A stretch of 64,000 nucleotides of DNA from Bradyrhizobium murdochi (lineage in GTDB: Bacteria > Pseudomonadota > Alphaproteobacteria > Rhizobiales > Xanthobacteraceae). Location: NCBI RefSeq assembly GCF_000472965.1, contig NZ_KI421483.1:1-64000 (forward strand). The letters are read 5' to 3'. The translations under genes and the position numbers were made by a program. Shown piece by piece: positions 52,125-60,606 of this stretch (position 1 is the first letter of the stretch; the number at the start of each line of letters is the position of its first letter). The notes below the pieces were generated by a model. It did not search any database. It was given only the letters and a program-made list of their open reading frames with translations, and was not told the DNA's origin.

Positions 52125-52730
52125 TCAGTACCGCTCCACGATCTGATCGAGCTTTCTGCTGAGCAACCAGGACAGGCCGAGGAATGCGACCAACATCACG
52201 AGACCCAGACCCGAAGAGGCATTGTTGATCGACTTCTCCGAGAACTGACCGAAGGCATAGCCGGCCGAGACAATGGCGCCGGACCAAAGGCCCGCCGCAA
52301 CGAAGTTGAGCGCAAGGAAAGTCGACCAGGGCAGCCGCGATATCCCGTAGGCAAATCCCGCGAGCCCGCGGACGCCGTGCGGGAAACGGTGAAACAGGAT
52401 CATCCAGGCATAGTGACGGTCCGTCAGCCGGACCACGGTCTGGACGGGGCGCTCAAACCGCGGGAAACGATCGAGCAAGCGGAGGCCATAACGCCGCCCG
52501 ATCCAGAAGCGAATGACGTCGCCGGCGAAGCTGCCGAACCAGCAGACTACGATGAGCGTGCCAAGACCCAGCGCACCCGAGTGCGCCGCGTAGCCCGCGA
52601 ATAGCGCAAGCAGCAGACTATGCGAGGCCGCATAGGCAAATACGAGGCTGTAGGCCACATCGCCGTGCTGGCGTAAGAAATCGAGGAACGAAGTCAGATC
52701 CGTCGGAAACAGCAATGTAAGCGCACCCAC
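52125..52730 (-). CDS. DedA-family (SNARE-associated) membrane protein
   Basis: A 201-residue membrane protein. The DedA signatures are FAGYAAHSGALGLGTLIVVC near residue 45, WFGSFAGDVIRFWIGRRYG near 64, then HRFPHGVRGLAGFAYGISRL near 115, with further hydrophobic helices. DedA proteins are inner-membrane carriers thought to move lipids or drive proton-coupled transport. No operon partner is seen. The start follows a gene-free stretch; no strong ribosome-binding site is visible. Confidence 0.88.
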   Translation of the reverse strand: MGALTLLFPTDLTSFLDFLRQHGDVAYSLVFAYAASHSLLLALFAGYAAHSGALGLGTLIVVCWFGSFAGDVIRFWIGRRYGLRLLDRFPRFERPVQTVVRLTDRHYAWMILFHRFPHGVRGLAGFAYGISRLPWSTFLALNFVAAGLWSGAIVSAGYAFGQFSEKSINNASSGLGLVMLVAFLGLSWLLSRKLDQIVERY

Positions 52731-53055
52731 TCATGTGAAATGTTCCCCCAGATGAGTGGGTTCGGTCCGAACGCTACCACCCCGCGGAAGGGCACGGAAG
52801 CCCATAGAAGTGCTATCGAAGACCCACGCAAACGGCGATGTAGAGCCGAGTGGCTTGCAGTAGACGCGAAGTGGAAAGATGCGGACGCCAGGCCGGAGCG
52901 GTGGGATCTGGTGAACAACTTCGCCACGTTCCGCCCGACCTCGAATGATTCCTTCAGGCAGCGGTGCGTCTTTTGCAGGAAGGCGATTACTCATTGGAAG
53001 TTCGGTTTATGGAAGGGCCAAATGTAGTTGAATTGCGGCCTGCCCCCTGCGGCCG
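52731..53055. other. stretch without a recognised gene
   Basis: Open frames of 70-95 codons occur in several phases on both strands, but none has a ribosome-binding site, a recognisable family, or a composition unlike a shadow of high-GC sequence. The region resembles no repeat seen elsewhere in the window. It may be a decayed gene. Confidence 0.4.
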
Positions 53056-53469
53056 CTACAGATCCACCACCACGTAGTCGCTTTCGACCGACACGGCGAG
53101 GGTCTCTGCCACATACGGGCCCTTCACCACGGCCGATCCCGGCTCGACGTTGACGGGATAGGCGCGCGCGCGAAAGCGTTTCGGGTCGCAATAGGATTGC
53201 CCGGTGCGGATGTCGAATTCCCAGCCGTGCCAGGGACAGCGGATGATTTCGCCGAGTTTTGTATACTCGATCTCGCCGGGGTTGGAGGATTGCGCGAGGC
53301 CAATCAACGGGCCCTCGCACAGGGCCGCGCCCTGATGCGGGCAGCGGTTCAGAAGGCCGAAGAACTCGCCCTTGATGTTGAAAATCGCGATCGGCCGGCC
53401 GTCGATGTCGAGGAATTTTCGTGTCCCCGGCGGCAATTCGTCCACCGGGGCAATGACGTGCCGCACCAT
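53056..53469 (-). CDS. Rieske (2Fe-2S) domain protein
   Basis: A 137-residue small Rieske protein. The cluster ligands are Cys and His in NRCPHQGAAL (residues 43 and 45) and in CPWHGWEFD (78 and 81), as in ferredoxin components of ring-hydroxylating or similar systems. The ATG overlaps the upstream amidohydrolase stop as TGATG, so translation is coupled. It is the last of three genes; it would supply electrons or act as a small subunit. No oxygenase large subunit is in the window. Confidence 0.85.
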   Translation of the reverse strand: MVRHVIAPVDELPPGTRKFLDIDGRPIAIFNIKGEFFGLLNRCPHQGAALCEGPLIGLAQSSNPGEIEYTKLGEIIRCPWHGWEFDIRTGQSYCDPKRFRARAYPVNVEPGSAVVKGPYVAETLAVSVESDYVVVDL

Positions 53470-54572
53470 CAAACCATCCCGTACAGCTTCTTGGCGTTGC
53501 CGAGATAGAACGCCTCGCGGTTGGCTTCGCTGACGCCGGCCGGCAACACGCGCGACGGCTCGTCGAAATCCCAATGCGGGTAATCGGTGGCGAACAACAG
53601 TCTGTCCCAACCGATCCATTCGATCGTCTGGAACAAGTGATCGCGGCGCTCCGGATCTTCCATCGGCTGCGTGGTCCACCAGACGTGGTCGCGGATATAT
53701 TCCGACGGTTTTCGTTTCAGATGCGGCACCTCGCTGTGCAGGCGCTCGAAGCTCTTGTCGAGCCGCCAGGCGAGCGACGGCGCCCAGCCGAAGCCGGCCT
53801 CGATCATCACCATCTTCAGCTTCGGGAAACGCTCGAACACGCCTTCGAGCACAAGGCTCGCCAGCACCGTCTGCTGGCATTGCGCATGGCCGACCATCTC
53901 CTCGATGTAGAAGCTCGGCCAGCCGGACGGCGTGAGCGGATTGCCGCCGAAGCCGAAGGCATGGACGCCGACCGGCAGCCCGATCTCCTGCGCGGCCTCG
54001 TAGACTGGCCAGTAGCGGCGCTGGCCGAGCGGCTCGACATTGCGGCTGAGCAGCAGCACCTGCACGAAATTCGGATCGCCCGCACGCTTGCGAATTTCGG
54101 CGGCGGCGGCCACGCCATCCTCATTGGGAACGACGATCGAGGCCTTCAGGCGCTTGTCCTTGCTGGTCCATTTCTCGATCTGCCAGTCGTTGATCGCGGA
54201 GCAGAGCGCGCCGGCAAGATCCTGGTTGCGGAGGCCCTGCCCGCTGGCGAGCGGATTGAGCACGCCGAGCGCGACATTGTAGGGATCGAGAAGCTGCTTC
54301 TGCATGAAGGACAGCGAGGAGCCCTGCGGCCCGCCTTCCGGCGGCCAGGCATCGCGGCGCGAGGCGTTGGGCTGCGCCTTCGGATAGGGCGGGCCCTCCA
54401 TCATGCCGTGATAGGCCTGGATGCCATAGGTCTCGAGATGCGAATGCCAGCGCTTCGCCAGATAAGGATAAAGTTCGTCCTTGGTAGCGCGCGCCGGGTG
54501 AATGTCGCAATCGGCGATCGCGGTCTCGATGCTAACGGATGCCGAAGATTCAGGACGGAACTGGACGTTCAT
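53469..54572 (-). CDS. amidohydrolase family protein
   Basis: A 367-residue COG2159-type amidohydrolase. It opens with a DCDIHP metal-binding motif near residue 23; EAGFGWAPSLAWRLDK near 262 and ATDYPHWDFDEPS near 335 hold further conserved residues. Relatives include decarboxylases and hydrolases of aromatic or ring-opened acids. Its start overlaps the preceding gene stop (ATGA, 54569-54572) and its end overlaps the Rieske start. It is a paralogue of that preceding gene. Confidence 0.87.
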   Translation of the reverse strand: MNVQFRPESSASVSIETAIADCDIHPARATKDELYPYLAKRWHSHLETYGIQAYHGMMEGPPYPKAQPNASRRDAWPPEGGPQGSSLSFMQKQLLDPYNVALGVLNPLASGQGLRNQDLAGALCSAINDWQIEKWTSKDKRLKASIVVPNEDGVAAAAEIRKRAGDPNFVQVLLLSRNVEPLGQRRYWPVYEAAQEIGLPVGVHAFGFGGNPLTPSGWPSFYIEEMVGHAQCQQTVLASLVLEGVFERFPKLKMVMIEAGFGWAPSLAWRLDKSFERLHSEVPHLKRKPSEYIRDHVWWTTQPMEDPERRDHLFQTIEWIGWDRLLFATDYPHWDFDEPSRVLPAGVSEANREAFYLGNAKKLYGMV

Positions 54573-55648
54573 GGCGTCGTCTCCTTCACCGCTTGCAACC
54601 GGCCGTATGTCGCGAACGGATTGTCGATCATGATCTTGCGAACCAGATCGGGCGACAATCCCGGCGGCAGCACCTCGTCGCCATCGAACTGCCAGTGCGG
54701 ATAGTCGGTCGAGAATAGGAGCAATTCGTCCGACTGCATATGGTCAAACAGGCGGTTCAGGGTTGCGGGATCGGGCGGCGCATCGACCGGCTGCAGCGAG
54801 AAGCGGATGTTGCTGCGCACAATCTCCAGCGGCGCGCGATCCACCCACGGCGTTTCCATCCGAATGCCGCGCCAGAACTTGTGCAGGCGCCAGAGATAGG
54901 CCGGCAACCAGGTGAAGCCTGATTCTAGCATCACCATTTTCAGATTCGGATGACGGGCGAACACGCCTTCCACGATCAAGCTGGTGAGCTGAGTCTGGAA
55001 CGCGGTCGCTTGGGCTACATAGTCCTCGATGTGGTAGGAGCCCCAGCCGATCGAGGTCGGCGGGTTGTGATAGGCGCTGCCGGCATGGATGCCGATGGTG
55101 AGGCCGAGACGTTCGGCGGTGGCGTAGATCGGCCAGTAGGCGCGCTTGCCCAGGGGCATGTCGCCCATGACCAGCATCAGCACCTGGACGAAGCGCCTGT
55201 CTCCAGCGCAGCGTTCGATCTCCGCGACCGACTTCTCGACGCTTTGCGTGGGGATCACGATCGAGCCGCGCAGCCGATCGTCCTTGTCGAGCCATTCTTT
55301 GGCCAGCCAATCGTTCAGCGCGCGGCAGAACGCGTCCTGCATGTCCTCGGAGAACACCATCTGCACGCCGTAGAGCGGATTGCAGATGCCGAAACGAACG
55401 CCGAACCGGTCGAGCGCCTGCTTCTGCATGTCGGCCAAATCGGCGCCCGGCTTGCCCTGCGCCGGCCGCCAGTCCGGCCGCGACGAAATCGGCGAATGGG
55501 TCGGATAGGATTGCGAGACCAGGTCGGTCATGCCGCGCGTTGTCACCTGGTCGCGCCAGTAGTCGTTCATGTAGGGCAACAGGCTGGTCAGATGCGGAAC
55601 GGCGGGATGCAGATCGCAATCCACGCCGCCCGCGATCGGCGACGTCAT
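54569..55648 (-). CDS. amidohydrolase family protein
   Basis: A 359-residue COG2159-type amidohydrolase, paralogous to the next gene. Metal-binding motif DCDLHP near residue 10, ESGFTWLPAYLWRLHK near 252 and STDYPHWQFDGDE near 325. The ATG at 55648 has GAGGAAAC before it; the longer frame is unsupported. It opens a three-gene operon in which every junction overlaps. Two different amidohydrolases coupled to a Rieske protein suggest a dedicated pathway whose substrate is not apparent. Confidence 0.87.
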   Translation of the reverse strand: MTSPIAGGVDCDLHPAVPHLTSLLPYMNDYWRDQVTTRGMTDLVSQSYPTHSPISSRPDWRPAQGKPGADLADMQKQALDRFGVRFGICNPLYGVQMVFSEDMQDAFCRALNDWLAKEWLDKDDRLRGSIVIPTQSVEKSVAEIERCAGDRRFVQVLMLVMGDMPLGKRAYWPIYATAERLGLTIGIHAGSAYHNPPTSIGWGSYHIEDYVAQATAFQTQLTSLIVEGVFARHPNLKMVMLESGFTWLPAYLWRLHKFWRGIRMETPWVDRAPLEIVRSNIRFSLQPVDAPPDPATLNRLFDHMQSDELLLFSTDYPHWQFDGDEVLPPGLSPDLVRKIMIDNPFATYGRLQAVKETTP

Positions 55649-55787
55649 GATGTTTCCTCGTATGGCCGCGTCGACGCAGTTGTTTGAGGCATTCAATCAG
55701 GGCGGCGCGCGCACGGCAACTCGGCAAGCGTAACCCTCCTGTGTTAGGAAGGCATGACTGGACCAATGACTACGCGCAGGAGTTGAA

Positions 55788-56270
55788 ATGAAAGAGCTTG
55801 TTACGATCGCCGAAAAGATCGCGACCCAACTGATCGCGCGGAAACAGACGATTTCGGTGGCGGAATCCTCCACCGGCGGGCTGATCTCTGCGGCGCTGTT
55901 ATCGGTGCCGGGCGCATCGGCCTATTTCCTCGGCGGCGCCGTGGTCTATACCCGCGACGCGCGTCTGCTGCTGATGGATATTCCGGACGAGGCAATGAAG
56001 GGCATCCGCTCGGCGTCCGAACCATACGCGAAATTGCTCGCCGCCCAGGTCCGCCAACGCTTCGCGACCGACTGGGGATTGTCGGAAACCGGCGCAACGG
56101 GACCAACCGGCAACCGCTACGGCGATGCCGCGGGCCATAGCTGCGTGGCAGTAGCGGGTCCGCAAAACGAAGTGTTCACACTGGAAACCGGCAGCGCCGA
56201 CCGGCAGGCGAACATGCAACAATTTGCAAGCACGGCGTTGAATTTGTTGCTGGAGAATTTGTCGAAGTAA
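55788..56270 (+). CDS. CinA family protein (nicotinamide-nucleotide amidohydrolase)
   Basis: A 160-residue protein corresponding to the C-terminal CinA domain: SVAESSTGGLISAALLSVPG near residue 24, FLGGAVVYTRDARLLLMDI near 48, and ETGATGPTGNRYGDAAGH near 102. The N-terminal competence/MoCF-like domain is absent, as in PncC. Such proteins deamidate NMN to NaMN in NAD recycling. GCAGGAG precedes the ATG. Divergent from the amidohydrolase operon. Confidence 0.87.
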   Translation: MKELVTIAEKIATQLIARKQTISVAESSTGGLISAALLSVPGASAYFLGGAVVYTRDARLLLMDIPDEAMKGIRSASEPYAKLLAAQVRQRFATDWGLSETGATGPTGNRYGDAAGHSCVAVAGPQNEVFTLETGSADRQANMQQFASTALNLLLENLSK

Positions 56271-56302
56271 GACGCCGTCTCTGCAGAGACGAGGAGAAGA
56301 AT

Positions 56303-56394
56303 CGTAGGGTGGGCAAAGGAGCGTAGCGACGTGCCCACCATCGGGAACTCCGCACGTGATGGTGGGCACGCTGCGCTTTGCCCACCCTACGATT
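56303..56394. repeat. palindromic intergenic repeat, GTGCCCACCATC family
   Basis: CGTAGGGTGGGCAAAGGAGCGTAGCGACGTGCCCACCATC and GATGGTGGGCACGCTGCGCTTTGCCCACCCTACG: a compact full copy. Confidence 0.8.
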
Positions 56395-56502
56395 CTGACT
56401 GCAAAAACCTCTCGTGTCCCGAACGCGGCGCGGCACGCAGTGACGCGACGCAGAGCCGGGACCCATGCGTGGCGTTCGCAGCGACGACAGCGGAGAGCGC
56501 CC

Positions 56503-57810
56503 TCACCGCTCCCGGAACGAGCGCATCAGTTGGTCGCTGAACGGCTTCATCAGATAGGAGAACATGGTGCGGTCGCCGGTTTGCACGAAGGCTTCCACCG
56601 GCATGCCGGGAATGATCTTGACCTCGCCGAGGCGGGCAACTTCATCCGGAGGCATCGAGACGCGAATAGTATAGTAGCTCTGGCCGGTGCGCTGGTCGGA
56701 GGTGACGTCGGCAGAGACGCGGGTCACCACGCCGTTGAGTTCCGGTGTGGTGCGCTGGTTGAAAGCGGATAGGCGCAGAAGCGTCTTCTGGCCGATCTGC
56801 AGCTTGTCGATGTCCTGTGGATTGACCTTGGCCTCGACCGAGAGATCGTCGGCCTTCGGCACAATCATCATGATGGCGTCGCCCGCGGTGATGACGCCGC
56901 CGACGGTGTGCACGGTCGACTGCAGCACGACGCCGTCCTGCGGCGCGCGGATCTCGATGCGGCGGAGCTGATCCTCCGCGGTGACCTTGCGCTCGACGAA
57001 CTCGCCGATCTTGTCGTTGGTCTCGCGCAGATCCTTGGAGACTTCGCTGACCACGTCCTTGTCGATCTGGATGATCTGCAGTTCGGTTTCGGTGATCTTG
57101 CCCTTCGCCTGCGCGCGCGCGGCGATGTATTGCGCACGCTCGCCCGACAGCCGGGCGAGATCGCGCTCCAAAATCGTCAGGCGCGAGATCTGGATCAGGC
57201 GCTGCTCGTAGAGCTGGCGGACGCCGACCAGCTCTTTCTCGACCAGCGCGATTTCCTTTTCCTTGGCCTGTTCCTGCGCGGTGAGGCCGGCGATTTCTTC
57301 ATTGAGCTGGGCCACGCGTTCGCGCAATTGCGATTTCTGCCCGGCGCGCCCGAACACGCGAACCTCGAACAGTTTGGTTTCGCTCGCGATGATGTCGCGG
57401 ACGTCAGGGTCGTCGGCGCGATCGGAGAGCTGCGGCGGGAACTTGATCTTGTCGAGGCCGCGCTGCTCGGCTTCGAGCCGCGCCGCCCGCGCCCACAAGC
57501 CGTTCAGCGTCTTGACGACGATGGCAAGGCTCGCTTTGACCACGGTCTCGTCGAGCCGCACCACGACGTCGCCCGCCTTTACCACGTCGCCGTCGCGCAC
57601 CCGGACCTCGCCGACCACGCCGCCGGTCGGGTGCTGTACCTTCTTGACGTTGGAATCGACCACCACCGAGCCCGGCGCGATCAGCGCGCCGGAAATCTGC
57701 ACCGTCGAGGCCCAGCCGCCGAATCCGCCGGCGAGAACCAGCATCAGCGCAAGACCGACGATGAGATGCGAGCGTATCGAGCGGCGCGCGCCTTTCAGCT
57801 CCGCGGTCAT
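56503..57810 (-). CDS. HlyD-family type I secretion periplasmic adaptor
   Basis: A 435-residue membrane-fusion protein from the ATG at 57810, which overlaps the ABC gene stop (ATGA). One N-terminal membrane helix (HLIVGLALMLVLAGGFGGWA) precedes the lipoyl part VQHPTGGVVGEVRVRDGDVV, long coiled-coil hairpins in the middle (REND- and LNEEIAGLTAQEQAKEKEIA-like segments), and PEDGVVLQSTVHTVGG-like return half-lipoyl with a beta-barrel domain. It would bridge the ABC exporter to an outer-membrane TolC-type protein not encoded here. Confidence 0.88.
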   Translation of the reverse strand: MTAELKGARRSIRSHLIVGLALMLVLAGGFGGWASTVQISGALIAPGSVVVDSNVKKVQHPTGGVVGEVRVRDGDVVKAGDVVVRLDETVVKASLAIVVKTLNGLWARAARLEAEQRGLDKIKFPPQLSDRADDPDVRDIIASETKLFEVRVFGRAGQKSQLRERVAQLNEEIAGLTAQEQAKEKEIALVEKELVGVRQLYEQRLIQISRLTILERDLARLSGERAQYIAARAQAKGKITETELQIIQIDKDVVSEVSKDLRETNDKIGEFVERKVTAEDQLRRIEIRAPQDGVVLQSTVHTVGGVITAGDAIMMIVPKADDLSVEAKVNPQDIDKLQIGQKTLLRLSAFNQRTTPELNGVVTRVSADVTSDQRTGQSYYTIRVSMPPDEVARLGEVKIIPGMPVEAFVQTGDRTMFSYLMKPFSDQLMRSFRER

Positions 57811-59555
57811 GATTTTTTCGTAGCTCCTGCTTCGGACACGATCTTGATCGGTGGCGGCGGCGAGGGCACCCGCTGCAGCACCTGGCCAAGCACAGTTTCC
57901 TTGGGACCAAACGCCTGCATGCGACCGTCCTTCAAGACCAGCAATTGATCGACCGCCTCGATGCCGATCGGCCGGTGCGCGACCACGACCACGATGGCGC
58001 CGCGCTCGCGGGCGGCGCGCACGGCGCGGGTCAGCGCCTCGTCGCCCTCGCTGTCGAGGTTGGAGTTCGGCTCGTCGAGCACGATCAGGAACGGATTGCC
58101 ATAGAGCGCGCGCGCCAGCGCCACGCGCTGCGCCTGCCCGGCCGACAGCGCAGTGCCCTGCTCGCCGATCTGGGTATCGTAGCCTTCGCGCATCTTGATG
58201 ATCATCTCGTGCACGCCGGCGTCCTTGGCGGCGGCAATGATCGCCTCCGATTTCGCCTCGGGATCGAAGCGGCAGATGTTCTGCGCCACGGTGCCGGCGA
58301 ACAATTCGACGTCCTGCGGCAGATAGCCGATATGGCGGCCGAGCACGTCCGACGACCATTGGTCGAGCGCCGCGCCATCGAGCCGCACCTTGCCGCGGGC
58401 CGGCATCCAGACGCCGACCAACGCGCGCACCAGCGACGACTTGCCGGAACCGCTCGGACCGATGACGCCGACGCCGGACCCGGCTTCGACGGCGAAGCTG
58501 ACGTCCTGCACAATGACGCGCTGGTCGCCCGGCGGCACGATACTGACCGCCTCGACCGACAGTCGCTTCGTGGGCGCCTGCAACAGCGTCTGTTCATTTG
58601 CCGGCGGTATTTGTTGCAGGAGTTTTGACAGGCGATGCCAGCTCTGGCGCGCGGCAACAAAACCTTTCCAGTGAGCGATGGCGAGATCGACCGGCGCCAG
58701 CGCCCGCGCGCTCAAGATCGACCCCGCGATGATGATGCCGGCCGTGGCTTCCTGGTGGATCACGAGGTAAGCGCCGACCGCGAGCACCGCCGATTGCAGC
58801 ATCATGCGCAGGACCTTGGCGACCGCGCCGAGGCCGCCGGCGATGTCGCTGGCGCGCTGACTGCCTGCCAGATAGGTCTCGTTGGCCTCGCTCCAGCGCT
58901 TCATCAGCCGTCCGGACATGCCCATCGCCACCAGCACTTCGGCGTTGCGCCGGCTGGTGGCGGCGAGATCGCTGCGCCGCGCGGCCAGCGTCATCGCCTC
59001 CTTTGCGGGCGTGCGCGACAGGAACTCGGTGATCAGCGTCAGCGTCACCAGAATGACGGCGCCGACCAAAGCGGTGACGCCGAGCAGCCAGTGAAACAGA
59101 AAGCAGATCGCGAGATAGAACGGCAGCCACGGCAGATCGAAGAACGCGCCCGGCCCCATGCTGCCGAGGAACGACCTGACATTGTCGAGATCGCGCAGCG
59201 GCTGCAGGCCCTCGTTGCGGCTGCCGACCATCAGCGGCAGGCGCACCACGGTCTCGAACACGCGCGTGTTGATGGCCTCATCGAGCGCGGTGCCGATGCG
59301 GCCGAGAATGCGACCACGGATCAGATCGAGGCCGCCTTGCGCGATGTAGAGTCCGGCCGCGAGAATCACGAGGCCGACCAGGGTAGGCACGCTGCGGCTG
59401 GGCAGCACGCGGTCGTAGACCTCCAGCATGAAAATCGAGCCGGTGAGATACAGCAGATTGATCATGCAGCTCATGACGCCGACGCCGATAAAGGCGTTGC
59501 GGCAGGCGCGCAGCGCTTCACCGAGCTCGGAACGCCGGACGGGAGCGGCTGCCAT
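57807..59555 (-). CDS. type I secretion ABC permease/ATPase (PrtD-like)
   Basis: A 582-residue fused ABC transporter. The N-terminal half holds about six membrane helices (CMINLLYLTGSIFMLEVYDR, LVGLVILAAGLYIA, LPFYLAICFLFHWLLG); the C-terminal ATPase has Walker A GPSGSGKSS near residue 365, ABC signature ALSAGQAQRVALARALYG near 475 and Walker B FLIVLDEPNSNLD near 495. There is no N-terminal C39-like peptidase domain. It pairs with the HlyD-family gene 3'. The exported protein is not identifiable; no RTX or large repeat protein is adjacent. Confidence 0.9.
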   Translation of the reverse strand: MAAAPVRRSELGEALRACRNAFIGVGVMSCMINLLYLTGSIFMLEVYDRVLPSRSVPTLVGLVILAAGLYIAQGGLDLIRGRILGRIGTALDEAINTRVFETVVRLPLMVGSRNEGLQPLRDLDNVRSFLGSMGPGAFFDLPWLPFYLAICFLFHWLLGVTALVGAVILVTLTLITEFLSRTPAKEAMTLAARRSDLAATSRRNAEVLVAMGMSGRLMKRWSEANETYLAGSQRASDIAGGLGAVAKVLRMMLQSAVLAVGAYLVIHQEATAGIIIAGSILSARALAPVDLAIAHWKGFVAARQSWHRLSKLLQQIPPANEQTLLQAPTKRLSVEAVSIVPPGDQRVIVQDVSFAVEAGSGVGVIGPSGSGKSSLVRALVGVWMPARGKVRLDGAALDQWSSDVLGRHIGYLPQDVELFAGTVAQNICRFDPEAKSEAIIAAAKDAGVHEMIIKMREGYDTQIGEQGTALSAGQAQRVALARALYGNPFLIVLDEPNSNLDSEGDEALTRAVRAARERGAIVVVVAHRPIGIEAVDQLLVLKDGRMQAFGPKETVLGQVLQRVPSPPPPIKIVSEAGATKKS

Positions 59556-59698
59556 TTATGCGCATCTCTTCAAAAGGATAGGGACGTGCAGGTTTTACCG
59601 GTGTTTTTGGACACCGTCTATTTTAAGTCACGTTAACCTACATCCAATTCACCCCCATGAAGGGGGTGGAGAGAGAGAAATTGGCGAGTTTGGGGCAG

Positions 59699-60514
59699 CT
59701 AATTTGACGCCGGCGCCAGTCCTTCGGCGGGCGCGGGCTCCATTTGCGGCGGAAACGGCACCAGAATCACCGACATCGAGACCCGGCCGATCTCGCCATG
59801 GATGTCGAGCAGGACGCCGCTACCGGCTCCTAACCCGGCCGCCGGCCGCCACCTGGCTTGTGCGCGAATGCCGACCCATTCGCCGGCCGGCTGGCGGAAC
59901 AATTGAACCGTCAGATTGGGGTTCGGATCCGCCACTACATCCTGGAACGGGCGGGCGATGCCATGGGTCCAGTCCGCCAGGCCGAGCACCGAGGACAATG
60001 GCGCCTTTGACAAGGATCCTGCGCCATCAATGACCGCCTGATTCATGCGAAACCAGGCGACGTCATCGCCTTCGCGCGCCTCCATCGCCTCCATGAACCA
60101 GGGCCGACCATGTGCCGCCCGCCTGGTGCGGATCGGAAACCGTGTGGGATCGGCAGCCTCGCGCGCAGGCTCGGTGAACCCGGGGACATCGACCGCGCGT
60201 TCGCGCGATAGTGTCACCCGCACTGTGGCGCAGGGCTGATCCTCATCCACCGGCCACAGCGTGTTGTCGATCACGCTGACGCGGCCGCCTTCGGTGACGA
60301 CCGAAAGCTGGGTTCGCAACGGTGCCATCGGCGTCGGCCGCAGAAACCAAGCCGACGACGCGATCGCCGTGCCCCACTTTCGCGCCGGCGCCAGCGCCTC
60401 GATCTCCGCCGTCAACAGGCTTGCAACCGCCCCGCCCTGCAGGCCCGCGAAGGGACCCGCGGCGAGCGGTGTGGGTTGCCAGCGATTAGCGCCAAGGGGT
60501 TCGAAGATTGCCAA
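59699..60514 (-). CDS. thioesterase family protein
   Basis: A 271-residue protein, reading from TTG at 60514 as MAIFEPLGANRWQPTPLAAG. Double-hotdog acyl-CoA thioesterase signatures are PFAGLQGGAVASLLTAEIEA near residue 22, SSAWFLRPTPMAPLRTQL near 60 and, in the second half, LSSVLGLADWTHGIARPF. The start is uncertain: longer frames run into the divergent LysR gene, and no ATG fits. Its job would be hydrolysis of an acyl-CoA. The partner LysR gene at 60607 probably controls it. Confidence 0.75.
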   Translation of the reverse strand: MAIFEPLGANRWQPTPLAAGPFAGLQGGAVASLLTAEIEALAPARKWGTAIASSAWFLRPTPMAPLRTQLSVVTEGGRVSVIDNTLWPVDEDQPCATVRVTLSRERAVDVPGFTEPAREAADPTRFPIRTRRAAHGRPWFMEAMEAREGDDVAWFRMNQAVIDGAGSLSKAPLSSVLGLADWTHGIARPFQDVVADPNPNLTVQLFRQPAGEWVGIRAQARWRPAAGLGAGSGVLLDIHGEIGRVSMSVILVPFPPQMEPAPAEGLAPASN

Positions 60515-60606
60515 AGGTGTGCGGAGTCCTGAGATGAGAAATATTGAACGTTGAACCAGTTTGACGGAAGCTGAGGTATCAGACAAAAGGGATTTCCTCA
60601 CCTCAG

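Noticed and set aside
52740..53027. 95-codon plus-strand open frame
   Set aside because: No ribosome-binding site or family; three other frames are open over the same bases.
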